64,000 nucleotides of DNA from Gonapodya prolifera JEL478 (taxonomy: Eukaryota; Monoblepharomycota; Monoblepharidomycetes; Monoblepharidales; Gonapodyaceae): assembly GCA_001574975.1 (NCBI GenBank), contig KQ965760.1:192778-256777 (forward strand), read 5' to 3'. Within the stretch, counting starts at the first letter, position 1; every line of letters starts with the position of its first letter. Positions 48,424-60,041 of this stretch are shown here, in pieces. The translations under genes were made by a program, and so were the position numbers. The notes below the pieces were generated by a model. That model was not told where the DNA came from, searched no databases, and saw nothing but the letters and a program-made list of their open reading frames with translations.

Positions 48424-49460
48424 TGTAAGTCGGTCCCGGAGATTTTGGACGCTGTTTTAGAATTTGTTGCTGACGTCGGCATGAATCCGGGCCGATATGT
48501 CTCTTATCCTTCGTCGATGCCGTGCGTTGCGACGAGAAAGCAAGGCAAACATGCCCCATTTCACCATTCACATCGATCTTCCGCACTTTCCGAAAATCCT
48601 GGAAGGAGAAGCGATTCAGCTGTTCAAAGCCACTGCGGCATCGGCGCAAAGCATCTTTTACCGTGCAAATGGCTTAGAGTACGAAGACTGGACTCCTGTA
48701 ATTGCTGAGTCGATCACATGGAGTGGCGTCCTCGTGCATCTCATTCTGAGGGGTGATGAAAATGACCATAAAGTTGACGCTGTTCTCGAGAAGACTCCAA
48801 ACTTGGTTTCGCTCAGGCTTTGCAACATGAACTCTCCGCTCACGATACCGAGACTTCCCTCGTTGAAGGACTCGCTAAGAGGATTGTTCGTTCACACAGA
48901 AGATGATACGCCGGACTCCTTCAGTGGAGAACTTTTCCAGAACATGTCGAGTCTGTCCAACTAACAGAGTCTTCAAGTGCGTGGATTTCGGTCTGGATTG
49001 GATGTTCCTAGGAAGTTACAATATTTGCACCAGTGTATATCAGCTTCACAACACTTCCTTTTTGAGCTGAGTCTCGCTACACGGGATCTGACGTTTGCTG
49101 GAAGCAGTTTGCCCCAGTTCTTGGTAATCTTTCCTTGGTACAGTTACAATCCTTGGACCTATCGAGCAACAATTGCTCGGATTCAGCGTTCATTAACACA
49201 CTCAGTCACGTTTGCCCTAATTTGAGGAAGTTGTGGCTCCAAGGCTGCAATATCACTGCACTTCAATGCTGGTGTATATCATTTTGGCTTTACCAAAGCA
49301 CCGGATCATTGCGACACATGGCAATGAGTTCGAACCTTTTGGGGACGGGACATACTTCTCTTTGCGGCACATTCTCATCAAAAAGCATCCAATTGCATTT
49401 TACACGGACGATAACATGTTGGAAGCATTTGATCTTCTGTATGTGGACTGTCTTGGCTCT
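48424..49460 (+). CDS. F-box/LRR-like protein, copy 2 (possibly broken)
   Basis: Paralogue of the copies at 45856-46724 and 52643-53880 on the opposite strand. The F-box start reads SRCKSVPEILDAVLEFVADV, against AARCTSIPEILCRMLHFVEE in copy 3. The body contains CRALRRESKANMPHFTIHID, VDAVLEKTPNLVSLRLCNMN and LPSLKDSLRGLFVHTEDDTP, matching VDVILREAQHLTLLSLGNVG and LKDSLRELHLTTRYRKSV in copy 3. VQLQSLDLSSNNCSDSAFIN and CPNLRKLWLQGCN are plain leucine-rich repeats. No ATG precedes the F-box in frame, the F-box and the next block are in different frames without an obvious intron, and TAA follows SSLSN at about 48962. The copy may be a pseudogene. Confidence 0.5.
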
Positions 49461-49800
49461 GGTTAACGCTCCGAGATCGAAGAGCGATCTCTTTGTAGGT
49501 TTTGTGGGGAAAATTACACGAAGTCTTCCAGGGCATATAGACCATGATCCGTCTGACGAAGACATTTTGGGGCATCGGCATGATTGCGTGCCACACGAAG
49601 AGACCTGTATATATTTAAGTACCAAGCTTAGTGACTTGAATATCGATTTTTGGGGTAAAGTGATGCAAATTGAATTTTTATGTTGCCTTAAGATTTTGCA
49701 GCTCACCTTTCTCCGAGGGAAGTCTTCATGTCCCCTCCACTATCGCATCCTCCACCCACCACCTTCCACGTTCCTCTGAATCCGTGCTTTGCCCACAAAA

Positions 49801-52148
49801 ATGGTCCGCACTTCCTCGTCTTCTGCAATGCCCCTTCATTCACCCATACTCACTTTCCCGACCAATCCCCCCACACCCAGGCGCCTACATCGCATCCTAC
49901 ATCGCATCGACAGCTCTTTCTGTCCTTTCCGCCGCCCTCCCATCCGTGCGAATCCTTTCCGTGTCGTCAACGTTCACCCACCGAGGAAGGTTGTTCGGCC
50001 CTGTCGAGTTGGCACCGGAAGGAGAGCGCGTAGTCGACGTTGTGAGAGCTGAAGATAACGAGCAAAGTAAAGAAGCCGATGCGGAGGAAGGGACTGAAGA
50101 TGGGCAGGACGTGTCCCCTTCACAGCCGGCTTTGGTGCCATCTGAGGCAGAAAACCTCATTTCGACATCATCCCGGGCCAAAATGGTGCGGAAACATGTC
50201 TCTCGGTTTGCTAAACAGTCAGTTTTGGTACGCGTATCGGGACTGGACGGGTCTGTGACAGAAGGAGATGTTGAAGAAGAGTTGGACGAATGGGTCGTTC
50301 TGTTGGAGGTGCGAGAGGCAAGAACTGTTACGGAATCCCCAGAGTCTCCCGTGAATGGAGCTCAGGATACTCTTGGACCTCTTCTTGCTCACCTCACTGT
50401 CACCCTCCGGCGACCTAATACTTCAACAACAACGTCGACTCCTCCTCCGCCTGTCCTCAACGCCCTCTGGAACGCTCACCCGAGACCAGAGCTGGGCGTA
50501 GCCAGTGGCGCTCTGCCAGGGGCTCCAAGTGGAACTTCGGTGGTTGACGTGGCCGGATCCGGAGCACATGAGAGCGGGAACGCAACCGGAGTCGTCGGAT
50601 CTCCTGAACCTGTTCGAGCGTCAGGCGCATCGGCGTTTATCCAAACCCCTACGTCGCCAGCTGTAACATCACCAAGTACGACGGCGCTTCCTGGACCGGC
50701 ACCATCACCTCCTCCTGTTCGACCATCCTCTGTTCCAGCCGTCTCCTTGCCTGTGCCGCCATCACCACACGCCCGGTCATTTTCCTATACTGCGCCTTCC
50801 GCAAACTCTTCTCCCTCTCTGGCCGCTCCCGCTCCTTCCCCATCTGCCCCTTTCGACCTTGCACCATCACTCTTCCTTAGCCCTCCCTGTGTCTCGCTAG
50901 GCCTTGTCCGCCGGGCAGTGGACCCATGGGTGCCATGGTCATCCAGCGGTGTTGAAGGCGACGGGTGGGGCGAGTACAGCGGGCGCGCCGAGGGGTGGTG
51001 TGTCGTTGGTGGTGGTACACCAACTGAACGTGAGGTGGAAGGAGAACCGAAATCAGAGGGGGACTGGGAACGAGAGGCTGCCTGGGATTCTCGGACGTGG
51101 ATAGTCTGTATGGCCGAGGTTGGCATTCCTATGTGAGTGGTTTGGCGGTACCTGCGCAACTCGGACCCGTTGAGCGTCACAAATTGATATTATTGTCCAG
51201 GAACGCTCTTCTCGCCCGTGCTATTTCTCTTCCCCCTGCATCGACCTCTGCCGATGCACCGACTACCTCCGCCACCCAAACGTCAGACAAGCCGCCGAGT
51301 CTGCTGAACCCACCTGCAGTTCTGCCCGACGTTGTACCCGCAATGGGTGGTATAATTAGCGTGCACGTGGGATTCTACCGGGACCACGGCGAAGAGGGAC
51401 CTGATGGGGACGAAAATCGTGATAGTCGGGCTGCAACGGAACCAGAGACCGATGTTGGAGGAGAGGGTGCCAGTGCTGGGGATGGAAGCGATGCACCCCC
51501 TAAGAAAGAACGACAGACGGTTTTACGATGGCGTGCCCTCGTGAGAGACGCTCAGGGAGGTGTTGGTGGTGCACAGGTGTGTAACCTGATGTGGCAAGCG
51601 ACTTTGCAAATTCAGATGCTGATTTGAACACCAAACCCGTGACCACCGCCGTTTAGTTGTCTTTCTTCAATCTCTCTGGTCGCCTCGTCGCTTCCGCTAC
51701 CCTGCACTTCCTCGTCACCTGGGCCTTACCGTCCCAAGTCCTCCGTCCCCGCTCGGCAGCCCACTTCGTTGCCCTGGAGATCGCCCGGCGAAAGCGTGTC
51801 GAAGAAGAGATTCTCCGGCGTGTTGGCGTGGGTGGGCGTTTGAGGGAGGTCATCCGGAGGGGGAGTGTACGAAGGGGTGGAGCAACGGGTGGAGCTTTGT
51901 CGAGGGAGGGTTCTCTCGGGTCTGTGGGCACAGTCGAGGGAGATGCCAAGTTTTCGGGGTATCCGAGCCTTCGCGACGACCCACGGTGGAGATGGCTCGC
52001 GAGTGAGGCGAGAGCTGTGTGGTCTGAGTTGGTCAGTGGCGAGCCTGATGGACCGACCTCGAAGGGGACGCCGGACATGACCGAGGAAAGTACTTTGGCG
52101 AGATATGCGGCGCTCGGAGGTGGCTATGGGATGGTGGTCGGATTGTGA
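49801..52148 (+). CDS. TesB-like acyl-CoA thioesterase superfamily protein
   Basis: Double-hotdog protein of the thioesterase-like superfamily (PF13622 type). The first hotdog has the helix-strand signature GAYIASYIASTALSVLSAAL, then SVRILSVSSTFTHRGRLFGP, as in G-G-[YF]-x-A-x-x-L-x-x-A..F-L-R-P. A Pro/Ser/Thr-rich insertion of about 200 residues separates it from the second part: DPWVPWSSSGVEGD.., MAEVGIPM joined by intron 51133-51200 to NALLARAISLPPA, then GGIISVHVGFYRDHG and ..QTVLRWRALVRDAQGG. Intron 51577-51656 is followed by LSFFNLSGRLVASATLHFLV. The end is at 52148 (GGGYGMVVGL). The start is uncertain: the first certain exon has no ATG in frame, so 49801 is only the nearest plausible one. 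Substrate unknown. Confidence 0.65.
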
Positions 52149-52642
52149 CATTGACTTTACGAGGCAGTACTGCGCCTTGTGTTGTTGATGTGGTCATTTA
52201 CTTGGAGCAGAATATACCGTTTGTTATAAATCGTTGGCATGGGCTACGTTGTGTAACCCTTGAGACACAACATCCAGGGTTTGCACTGCAATATGTGGCC
52301 CTGCGAATTAATCAACGGCTCTTGATAGCTTCCCAACAATTTGATTATTCACGTCAGTATGATTGAATCATCGGGTCCTGTATTTTAGGTACTAAGTTCG
52401 CAGCAACAGTTGTAGATATTAGAGGCGAAGAGGCGATGCACTTGTGCAATTGGTCTAAGATCATCTGAAATGTTACTTATACTGTCGATGGCAGCAGTGT
52501 CAACTGTTCAAGTCTTCGTCCGTTAGCTCAAGGTATTCCCGGACACAAAATCTGCAATTCTTGGCATCAAACATATTCCGTGTGGAGCCCGCAACTGGAA
52601 CATTTGGCAGTCTGCAACTGCCCCAAGTCCTCCATAACGTCG
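52149..52642. other. Intergenic, convergent 3' ends
   Basis: About 490 bases without recognisable coding; the extreme 3' exon of F-box copy 3 may extend a little into it. Confidence 0.45.
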
Positions 52643-53880
52643 TCATCGGTCACGAAGTGTTTCGGGGCCATGACTAGTCAGGAGATGTTGGACAACGGGC
52701 GAAGTACCTCGATCCGTGGATTTGATCCAATTATCTTCCAAGTTCAATTTTCTCAGGCGTTCTAGTTTCAAGAGGAGATAGATGATGGTAGAGGCTTCCT
52801 CGATCTCGCAGTAATTGAGTTTTAAAACTTCCAAGTTCGGGCAAAATCTCGCGAGATGTTGAACGAAATTGATGTCAATGCAATTGGCATATGAAAGGTT
52901 CAGAACCTTCAGCTGTGAGTGATCAGAGCTACGAATCACTGGAAGAATGCCTTCTTGAAATGTGAGGCGAAATTGGTCGTAGTAGAACTCTTCGAGACCA
53001 TTCTGCGTGACCTGCCTGAGATACTTCAACTTCCACACTCGATGAAACATGCTATCAACATCACCCTAAATCCAAAAGGAATCGAAGGTTCGAGAGAGAG
53101 GCAATGCTCTGATACACATCTGCGCTCAAGACTGATTTCCTATATCGTGTGGTCAGGTGTAATTCGCGGAGAGAATCCTTCAAACCGCTCAGGCTGGGAA
53201 TTGATAGTGACGCTCCCACATTACCCAGTGAGAGGAGCGTCAAGTGTTGAGCTTCTCTCAAAATGACGTCGACGAGTGAATCATCCTGCTCCTTCCCGAG
53301 TCCCAGGTCAAGCTTTCGAAGGCACGTTTGTGCTTTTCGAGAAGGAACGTTTTGTATCAGCGGAAGCCATGTGACCAGATTTCCTTCCAATCCCCTGTAC
53401 GAGAAGGACTTCACAGACGGGGCGATCGCTTCCAGGAAAGCAAGCGCCTCTCCAGTATCACTGTTGCGGAGGGTCCGATTTTGTAGGTCAACAGCCAGAG
53501 GTAGGTCGCACAAGCGACTTCCTTTCCGGGATCAGAGCGTTATAACGGTATAAAAGGACGGGCCAGGCCACCAAGTTGCTGTTGGATAAATCGGAATAGG
53601 GTTGACCAATTGCGACAGTTCGCCAACTCGGGGTCGTCGCAGGGCCATGCCATGCCTTACTGTTCCGTGAAGGATCATCAATGTACAAAGGATGTTAAAG
53701 AAGAGCAGTAAACTTCTCATTCGCTCACCAGACGAGAGCGAATTGCCCCAGCTTAATTGGCATTGATTCCTCCACGAAATGAAGCATCCTGCACAGAATC
53801 TCTGGTATTGAGGTACATCGCGCGGCCAATGAGCTTTTCTTTGGGGAGATGAGACGATTGGGGTCAGATTCTGACTCCAT
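52643..53880 (-). CDS. F-box/LRR-like protein, copy 3
   Basis: Best preserved of the three F-box/LRR paralogues. From the ATG at 53880 (MESESDPNRLISPKKSSLAA) the F-box-like segment IPEILCRMLHFVEES and GQFALVW ends at a GTGAGC donor near 53735. Later exons read CDLPLAVDLQNRTLRNSD.., AFLEAIAPSVKSFSYRGLEG, VDVILREAQHLTLLSLGNVG, LSIPSLSGLKDSLRELHL, VLNLSYANCIDINFVQHLAR, CPNLEVLKLNYCEIEEASTI and LRKLNLEDNWIKSTD. Several 25-28-residue leucine-rich repeats are therefore present after an F-box, the layout of SCF adaptors. The stop is taken at 52643, though a short last exon could follow. Confidence 0.6.
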
Positions 53881-53985
53881 GATGGCAAGAAGTTCAAGTC
53901 AGAAAGTACTTAAAACGAAGTCTACATTTCAACTCAGACACAACATTCACTCTCACGTCATGAAAAATTCGCTGTTCTAAGCTCC

Positions 53986-55249
53986 TACCACTCAACTGCC
54001 CTCGAACTTTCAAGAGCTTCGTTTATGTGCTTCCAACCTGCTTCCCACCGTCTCTTTCCATCAAGAAACTCGATGGCCTCGAGAAACGTCTCAGGTCGAA
54101 GTAGTATTGGAGGCTGAAGATGGGAGCCCCTTGACTCAGAGGATGTGAAGATGAACGAGAAAGTGTTGGTGGTCTTTCTCGTTCCTTCGCATCGCAGGGT
54201 TCAACAGACGAAGATTACAAATTAGAAGATCTCATGCACTTGTGCAAATTTGGTGAATTACCTTCTGCTGGCTCGATCACATCACACCGCACAGCAACAA
54301 CGAAGCTCTTGAACGATGTGCCGTCAGACTTCTTCGTTTCTGGCGGAGGCGCGTATGTTTCTTGGGCACGGAATTCGAGAACACTACCGATGTCGACAGG
54401 GTGGAGGAACAAAACGTCGTCCAGAGAGAGGAACAAGGGTCTGTTTCGAGTAAAGCTCCACGCGGTGGCTATAATGGTGAACGGAACGTGCGGTTGTAGC
54501 ACGGCAATGGGAGAAAGACACCAGACTTCACATACCATAAGCGAGTTCAAACGCTTGGCTCATTAGAAAGCATCCGAAAATCTTCCGGTGCATGTTTCTA
54601 AAAGTCAAGGTTTCGTGAACGACCCGTGGGTGGGATTCATAAAGAGCGATCAGTCTCCAGCTCACCTGTCACTCGGATATGCCACTTTGACACTGTCTGT
54701 AACAGTTTCAGACATGAGAACGTGTCTCCCGTGGTGAGAACCACTTGGCAGCTGCACTTTGCGTTGTAGCCCGCTGCATTCCCTAGAGAAGTACTGAATG
54801 CCTTGGATATATCCCAGAGTTCTGACCTTCCGTCGTTACCCAAATATTCGAATATTCTTGTGGAGCCATAAGCCAACGTACTTTCTCCTTCTGCGAAGGT
54901 TCGCCGTTCTTCGTCAGTTTCTAAGACAAGCGGGTTTACTGGGGCAGACTTCCCAGTGGCAGCTTGAAACAGAAGGTTTGGATGGAGATTAAACGATACC
55001 TCGCACACGAACCAGGAAACCACTTGAGGCTCACGGTTTCGAGCGACCTAATTTGTTGATCGCGTAATCAAGATGTAAATGTTGAAACGGGTGTTGGGTG
55101 TACTTCTTCCAAGAGTGGAGCGTCAGCGCTTCCCCGTTTCCCGCTGCACCATTGGTGGGGAGGGAAGGGGGAGGGGGTGAGCTGAAGGATTGTTGACAGA
55201 TCAATTCGACGTTGGAAAACCGAAGAGAAGCCCTTCTAAGACGAAGCAT
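53986..55249 (-). CDS. ACOT9-like acyl-CoA thioesterase lacking the first hotdog domain
   Basis: Related to mitochondrial acyl-CoA thioesterase 9, which hydrolyses acyl-CoA and normally has two hotdog domains. The second hotdog is complete: MHRKIFGCFLMSQAFELAY joins across an intron to ATAWSFTRNRPLFLSLDDVL, then FLHPVDIGSVLEF and VVAVRCDVIEPAEG. After another intron, NTFSFIFTSSE and ..LDGKRRWEAGWKHI lead to a stop at 53986. The conserved linker that normally follows hotdog 1 is present (KSAPVNPLVLETDEERRTFA). Between the ATG at 55249 (MLRLRRASLRFSNVELICQQ) and this linker there are only about 230 bases and no hotdog signature (R-F-G-K-x-L-E-D-L-D-A-L-A-G). The N-terminus looks like a targeting peptide joined to the linker, so the gene appears internally truncated. 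Confidence 0.7.
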
Positions 55250-56173
55250 CGATAAGAAAAGGAGCCATTTGAATGGTGGAGCTTTGCTATCACTGGCTGC
55301 CGCAATTGACCATGTGTCATCTCGTCGCTGGGTTGTATTCCATGAACGTTTCTTTAGTTATGAAGGAACGATTGTGAGGGGCTTGGGCGCTCCTCGCAGG
55401 TTGCTGAGCCCGATTCCGCTGAGGCCACCCCACACGTCAACGAAATCACACGCAACCACCTCTCATAAACGGATAAGACATAGCGTAAATTAGAATTTTG
55501 GCGATTTATAAACGACTTTGTATCTGTTACAAAAGAAGCTCAGCTCTACCCAAAAACTCGCTCTGCTTCGGAACCCCCCCCGTCGTCACCGCCCTGGTGA
55601 CTCGGTGTGACTGCCCGTCTCGTACTCGTACCCCGTGTTTCCCCCATACTCGTTACCTGCACGCCGCCTGCGTGCCCCCGGCGTTCCCCGTAGACACTAC
55701 GCAGAACCCCCGCGACCGCTCCCCCTGACACGATTATGAATCCCCACACAAAATTGCAGAAAGCATGAGGGCCAGCTGTGAGCACTTCAAATGAGGGCAT
55801 TTCACTGTTGCAATGCAATTTATGAAGTAAGCTTTGCCATCTGGCTGCACGGTTCCATGCCTTCCATGAGGAACACCACGTCGGTGTTATTTTTTGTACT
55901 TGTCGTCTCAAAGGTTGCTTGCACAACCGGTTCTCTGGACTTTTCCTCGCTCAAGCAGACCATAGGGTATGGAAGGAAGGCAAAGACCAAGTCCAGCCAG
56001 CAAGGCGTGCCCCAACAAGACAGTTCTCAAGTGGTGTGAGAACGGGTGGCAGAAGACCAACGGAGTATGGTGGTCTGTCCTCCTTCTTCGTTCCGGCAAA
56101 GCGAAGTCCCTCGCCACACCCCAACCTGACATCCCACAACCTAAAAGAAATCCTGAACACAGCAGGACAAAAG
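55250..56173. other. Intergenic, no protein gene recognised
   Basis: About 920 bases between the thioesterase gene and the tRNA. Open frames here are short and overlap on both strands; none carries a motif or matches a neighbour. Confidence 0.45.
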
Positions 56174-56246
56174 TGTCCACTGTGAGGATTGAACTCACGA
56201 CCTTCTGCGTGTAAAGCAGACGCGCTAACCACTGCGCTAAGCAGAC
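56174..56246 (-). tRNA. tRNA-Val (anticodon UAC)
   Basis: Seventy-three bases on the minus strand fold as a complete cloverleaf. The acceptor stem GTCTGCT pairs with AGTGGAC (two G-T pairs), with discriminator A. The D arm contains TTAGCGCAGTGGTTAGCGC. The anticodon stem TCTGC/GCAGA encloses loop TTTACAC, so the anticodon is TAC (valine). The T arm GTGAG-TTCAATC-CTCAC is perfect. No intron is present. Internal promoter boxes A (TAGCGCAGTGG) and B (GAGTTCAATCC) are intact. Confidence 0.95.
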
Positions 56247-56452
56247 TGTCACCTTGTAATTTCAAATTATGCATATATAATATATTATTTCTATTTTGAT
56301 CTTTGTAATCAAGGTCCCAAAATCACCATCCAACTCATACCGGATCGAAGTCACGTTGCGATCGGAGCAAATGGGCCTGCCAGATGTTGTTTTTTTTGTG
56401 AATTACTGAAGGTTGGAAAGAAAACCGAGGGCATCCAACTGTCAAACGATCC

Positions 56453-58085
56453 ATGCCCAAGAAAAAACAGCAATGGACAAAGCGGCGAGAGGGCGTGGAG
56501 ACGAGCGTCAAATCGTCATCTATTCACTCCTCGAATGGCATCTCTCCATCCTCGTCGATGGCGGCAACTGTTGACAAGTACGATATCTACCACCGAGCCT
56601 TCCAGTCCCCACGCGAGGAAGTTCGCAACATGGAAAAGTTCTACGCGGAGGTAGCACAGATGCCGAGACGGCGGAAGGTGCCCCCGAGCTATGGGAATGT
56701 GATGGAATCCGAGCCGGGGAGTTCAGAGGACGATGGAGATTCGGATCCCGACCCTGATGGATCGCACTCCCGAACGCCACTTATTCTTCGAGAAGACTTT
56801 TGTGGAACTGCCCAGATTTCCAGACACTGGTGCAAGTCTCACGTTGGGAGGAGAGCTTTCGGTGTTGACATCGACCCTGGTTCGATACGCACAAGAGCGG
56901 ATGGGGCTAATCTCCGGGGGAAGCAAAGTAGATGAAGAAGCAGGTCCCGAGGTAGAACGAGTGCAGCTTCTGGTGGGGGACGTGCTTGCCGTCGGACAGC
57001 GTGGGCATTCCGTGAAGTCGAAGCCAAAAGCAGGCCTTCCCGCGATACCGCGAGCGGACATTATCTGCAGTTTCAACTACGCAATGTTTTTCTTCCATGG
57101 GAGATCGCAGCTTGTTGAATACCTCACGGTGTGTCGAAATTACGGCTTGAGGAAACCCACCGGTCCTGGCGACCTTGGGGGAGATCTCATGATTGACATG
57201 TTTGGCGGAAGTAGCGTAACGGCTGCATTTGGAGAATCGAATATCCAGGAAGCGGAGGACCCGAATCGACGACGAGGTGACGATGATGGCGATTCCGATG
57301 ACTCCAGCGAACAGGAGCAGTTGGACACAGACTTCTCCACCCGAGACGCGTTCGCGAGAAGGGATAAGAACATGGGGAGAGATAATGGGCACCGCGGAGC
57401 TGCGTTGACGTCCACTGCGTGATTATTCCAGAGGAAGTCCCCAGATTTCACGCTGAGTTCTTTGGGGTTTCTGACATGGTATCCACTCACTCAAAGTTAC
57501 TAATTGTTTTCATACCCGAAGTACACCTTCACACAACTACCGTACGACCCACTCACATCCACTGTCCGAATCGAACTCTCCTTTTCATTCCCTGACGGCT
57601 CATCCTTACCACGAGCATTCACCTATCGCTTTCGTGTGTATACCCTTTTGGAACTCAAGGAGGCCCTGGAGGATGCGGGCTTCTCCGAGGTTCACGTCTG
57701 GATCGCGGAAGGTGTGGAGGAGCGGAAACGGAAGAAGCGGCTTGGGCTCCCTCCTTTTTCCAGCCTCAAGAACGCTCAACCCCGGGAAAGTCGAGTCACG
57801 CCAGCAAAACAAAGCGAGTGGAAGAACCACGGAAAGTCTCGAAAGGGGGGAGACCGGCGTGGAGGCAAGGATAAGCGAGGTGGAAGTGACCGCAGCGGTG
57901 CACGATCTAAATTGCGTCGAGAAGTGGACGATGACGGCGAGGAAGACGACGAGGAGGAGGACGAGGAGGACGATGGGCAAGAAACGTTGGACGAAGGGCT
58001 TGCCGAGTACATTAAAGTGGACTTCGCGTTGGGTGGAATGGACCAAATGTTATCATACAATGCTCTCCTAGTAGCAGTTCCATAA
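56453..58085 (+). CDS. Class I SAM-dependent methyltransferase (REDFCGT family)
   Basis: Probable methyltransferase of a family also found in bacteria. From the ATG at 56453 (MPKKKQQWTKRREGVETSVK) the blocks are YDIYHRAFQSPREEVRNMEK, then LILREDFCGTAQISRHWCKS (SAM-binding motif I) and RRAFGVDIDPGSI. Then come VERVQLLVGDVLAVGQRGHS, ADIICSFNYAMFFFHGRSQL and GGDLMIDMFGGSSV. After an intron near 57420-57533, YTFTQLPYDPLTSTVRIELS, ..FRVYTLLELKEALEDAGFSE and VHVWIAEG follow. A long Lys/Arg- then Asp/Glu-rich insertion precedes the end LSYNALLVAVP at 58085. The frame changes by one base at about 56875, between GVDIDP and RYAQERMG; there is no room for an intron, so this is a sequence error or damage. 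Substrate unknown. Confidence 0.75.
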
Positions 58086-58319
58086 TTCCAGCTGCATAAA
58101 TGTTTGATTTTTGGGGGACTTTCAGGGGTCAGGAGTTGGTGGCGGTCCGCAGATGCGGAGCTTTTTCGATGCCGATGTTGAGCCGAGCTTTGCCGAGGAA
58201 TCAAATCACGAAATGGCCGCCGTCGCAGAAGAAGACGCTGCACGCGGTAGAGCGCTGGAACTTACATGGATTAGGAGAAGGAGAAGCGCTCGATTGCCCC
58301 CCCTGCCGAGGAGGAGAAG

Positions 58320-59901
58320 ATGGAGAAAGCAATCGTGCCGACCGGAGAGAATGCAGAATTCGGGGACATGGAAAGTCCCATCGCGGAGCCTAATCAGGCA
58401 CAGGACACGTCGCCTGGCATCTCCTTGACTCTGAACCTCATACTCGCCTTCGCCGGCTGCGTAAGCGTTCAGAACAACTATTTCCTCCAACCCATCCTTC
58501 CGACTCTGCGAGACTACTTCGGCGTCTCGGAGTCCTCCGCTGGATCCCTTCAGGCACTCGTTCAGGGCGGATTTTCAGTCGGAATGCTCCTGTACATCCC
58601 CGCGGGAGACGTGTGGCCCAAGAGATCATTGTTATTATTCCAGTTCGGCGTCCTCATGGTCGCGGTACTCGCGCAGGGACTCATGAGGGCTAACATGTTC
58701 CCTCTGTTTCAGTTCTTTTGCCTTCTCGTTGGGTGGGGAACTGCGGTCAACGACCTCATCAAACCGTTCGCGATGAGTTTGAGCACGAAGGATCAATCAG
58801 GACAGGTCCTGGGAATCATTCTCGGGGGTTTCTACCTTGGAATGATGATCGCGAGGGTTCTAAGTGGAATTATTGGACAATATTGGGCGTGGCAGGGCCT
58901 CTTCCTTGTCCACACAGGAGTCCAAGTTGCCACCATTATTCTTCTCTGGTTCACCTTACCTCGGAGAACGCAAGTGGCTGACCATTCAACCACGCGACAG
59001 AAGCTGGTCGCCTATGTCACAAATGTGGCAAAGGTCATCACTCAGTTCTTCAGCCTCCCTGCATTGCGGAATGCTTGTTTGATGACGTTCTTCGGTTTCG
59101 TGCAACTCAACTCCTACCTGGTCGCTGTATCATTTTTGCTCACGAGTCCCGTCTATGGATATAAAACGTGAGTAAAGCCATTTTCAATTTGTCTTGTGTG
59201 TGTTCTAGTCACCGTCATTGGTGATCACGGCCGTATTCAGGTCAATCGTCGGATACCTTGCATTCGCCTCCATCATCACAACCCTCCAATCACCAAACAC
59301 TGGACGTCTGGCTGATCGTATTGGTCCATACAATATCGTTCCACTGGGATTTGTGGTGTCACTTCTTGCATGGACACTGCTCATCACTGCAGGACAACGT
59401 CACATCGTGGCGATCATTGTTGGAGGGGTCTTGATTGACCTTGGTAATCAGTTCAAGTGAGCTGATGGGTGCTATTGTTCGTTATGGGGCAAAAATGAGT
59501 GGTTGATGTGGATGTGCTGTACTCTCCGTGTTCTTTAAAGTCACATGCCTCAGAACCTCCGCGTCTTCCGCCACACTCAACTCCCCGGCCTCGAATCCGC
59601 GGGGTCCCGCCTAAATGCCACGTACATGATCTTCGTATTCGCCGGTGGATCCTTAGGCTCTGTGGTGGGATCCAACACATGGTCCCGCGGCGGTTGGAAC
59701 TTGGTTTGCTACGTGGGCTTTGCCATCTCGTCAGTCATGGCGCTGATCTGGTTGTTGTTTGACGAAAAAGGGTCCGTGAGAAGTGTCTCTGGCATGCATG
59801 ACGCTATTGTGGGGCTGGTGACGGGGAAGAACTTTCGAGCGATCAGCGCCAAATCAAAAGGTCTCGGGCTCAAGTCGGATCAAGAGAGTGAGGTGGCATA
59901 G
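58320..59901 (+). CDS. MFS transporter, YgaY-like
   Basis: Major facilitator of 474 residues with about twelve membrane helices. Three exons join exactly: 58320-59167, 59241-59456 and 59541-59901. Helix 1 follows a 35-residue acidic N-terminus. Typical blocks are NNYFLQPILPTLRDYFGVSE, ..GGFSVGMLLYIPAGDVWPK (motif A region), AVNDLIKPFAMSLSTKDQSG, GFYLGMMIARVLSGIIGQYW, NTGRLADRIGPYNIVPLG and AGSRLNATYMIFVFAGGSLG. The Q-P-[IL]-L-P start and SRLN-x-x-Y-M in helix 10 are hallmarks of bacterial YgaY/YfiS-type exporters, which also occur in fungi. The substrate cannot be inferred. The gene follows the methyltransferase in the same direction by about 230 bases. Confidence 0.88.
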
Positions 59902-60041
59902 TAGCTAGGTGACATAGCATAACTTTGTCATATGAATTGCATCTATTGTATTGGAAATATGTTATATGAAAACGATTGACAAAATGTCGTCCTGTCAAAA
60001 GTCACCCGACATATAATCAGCGACATGTTCACACGAAATGC

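Noticed and set aside
56046-56274. Minus-strand protein frames overlapping the tRNA
   Set aside because: They read through the tRNA-Val gene and share its sequence; the cloverleaf explains the region.
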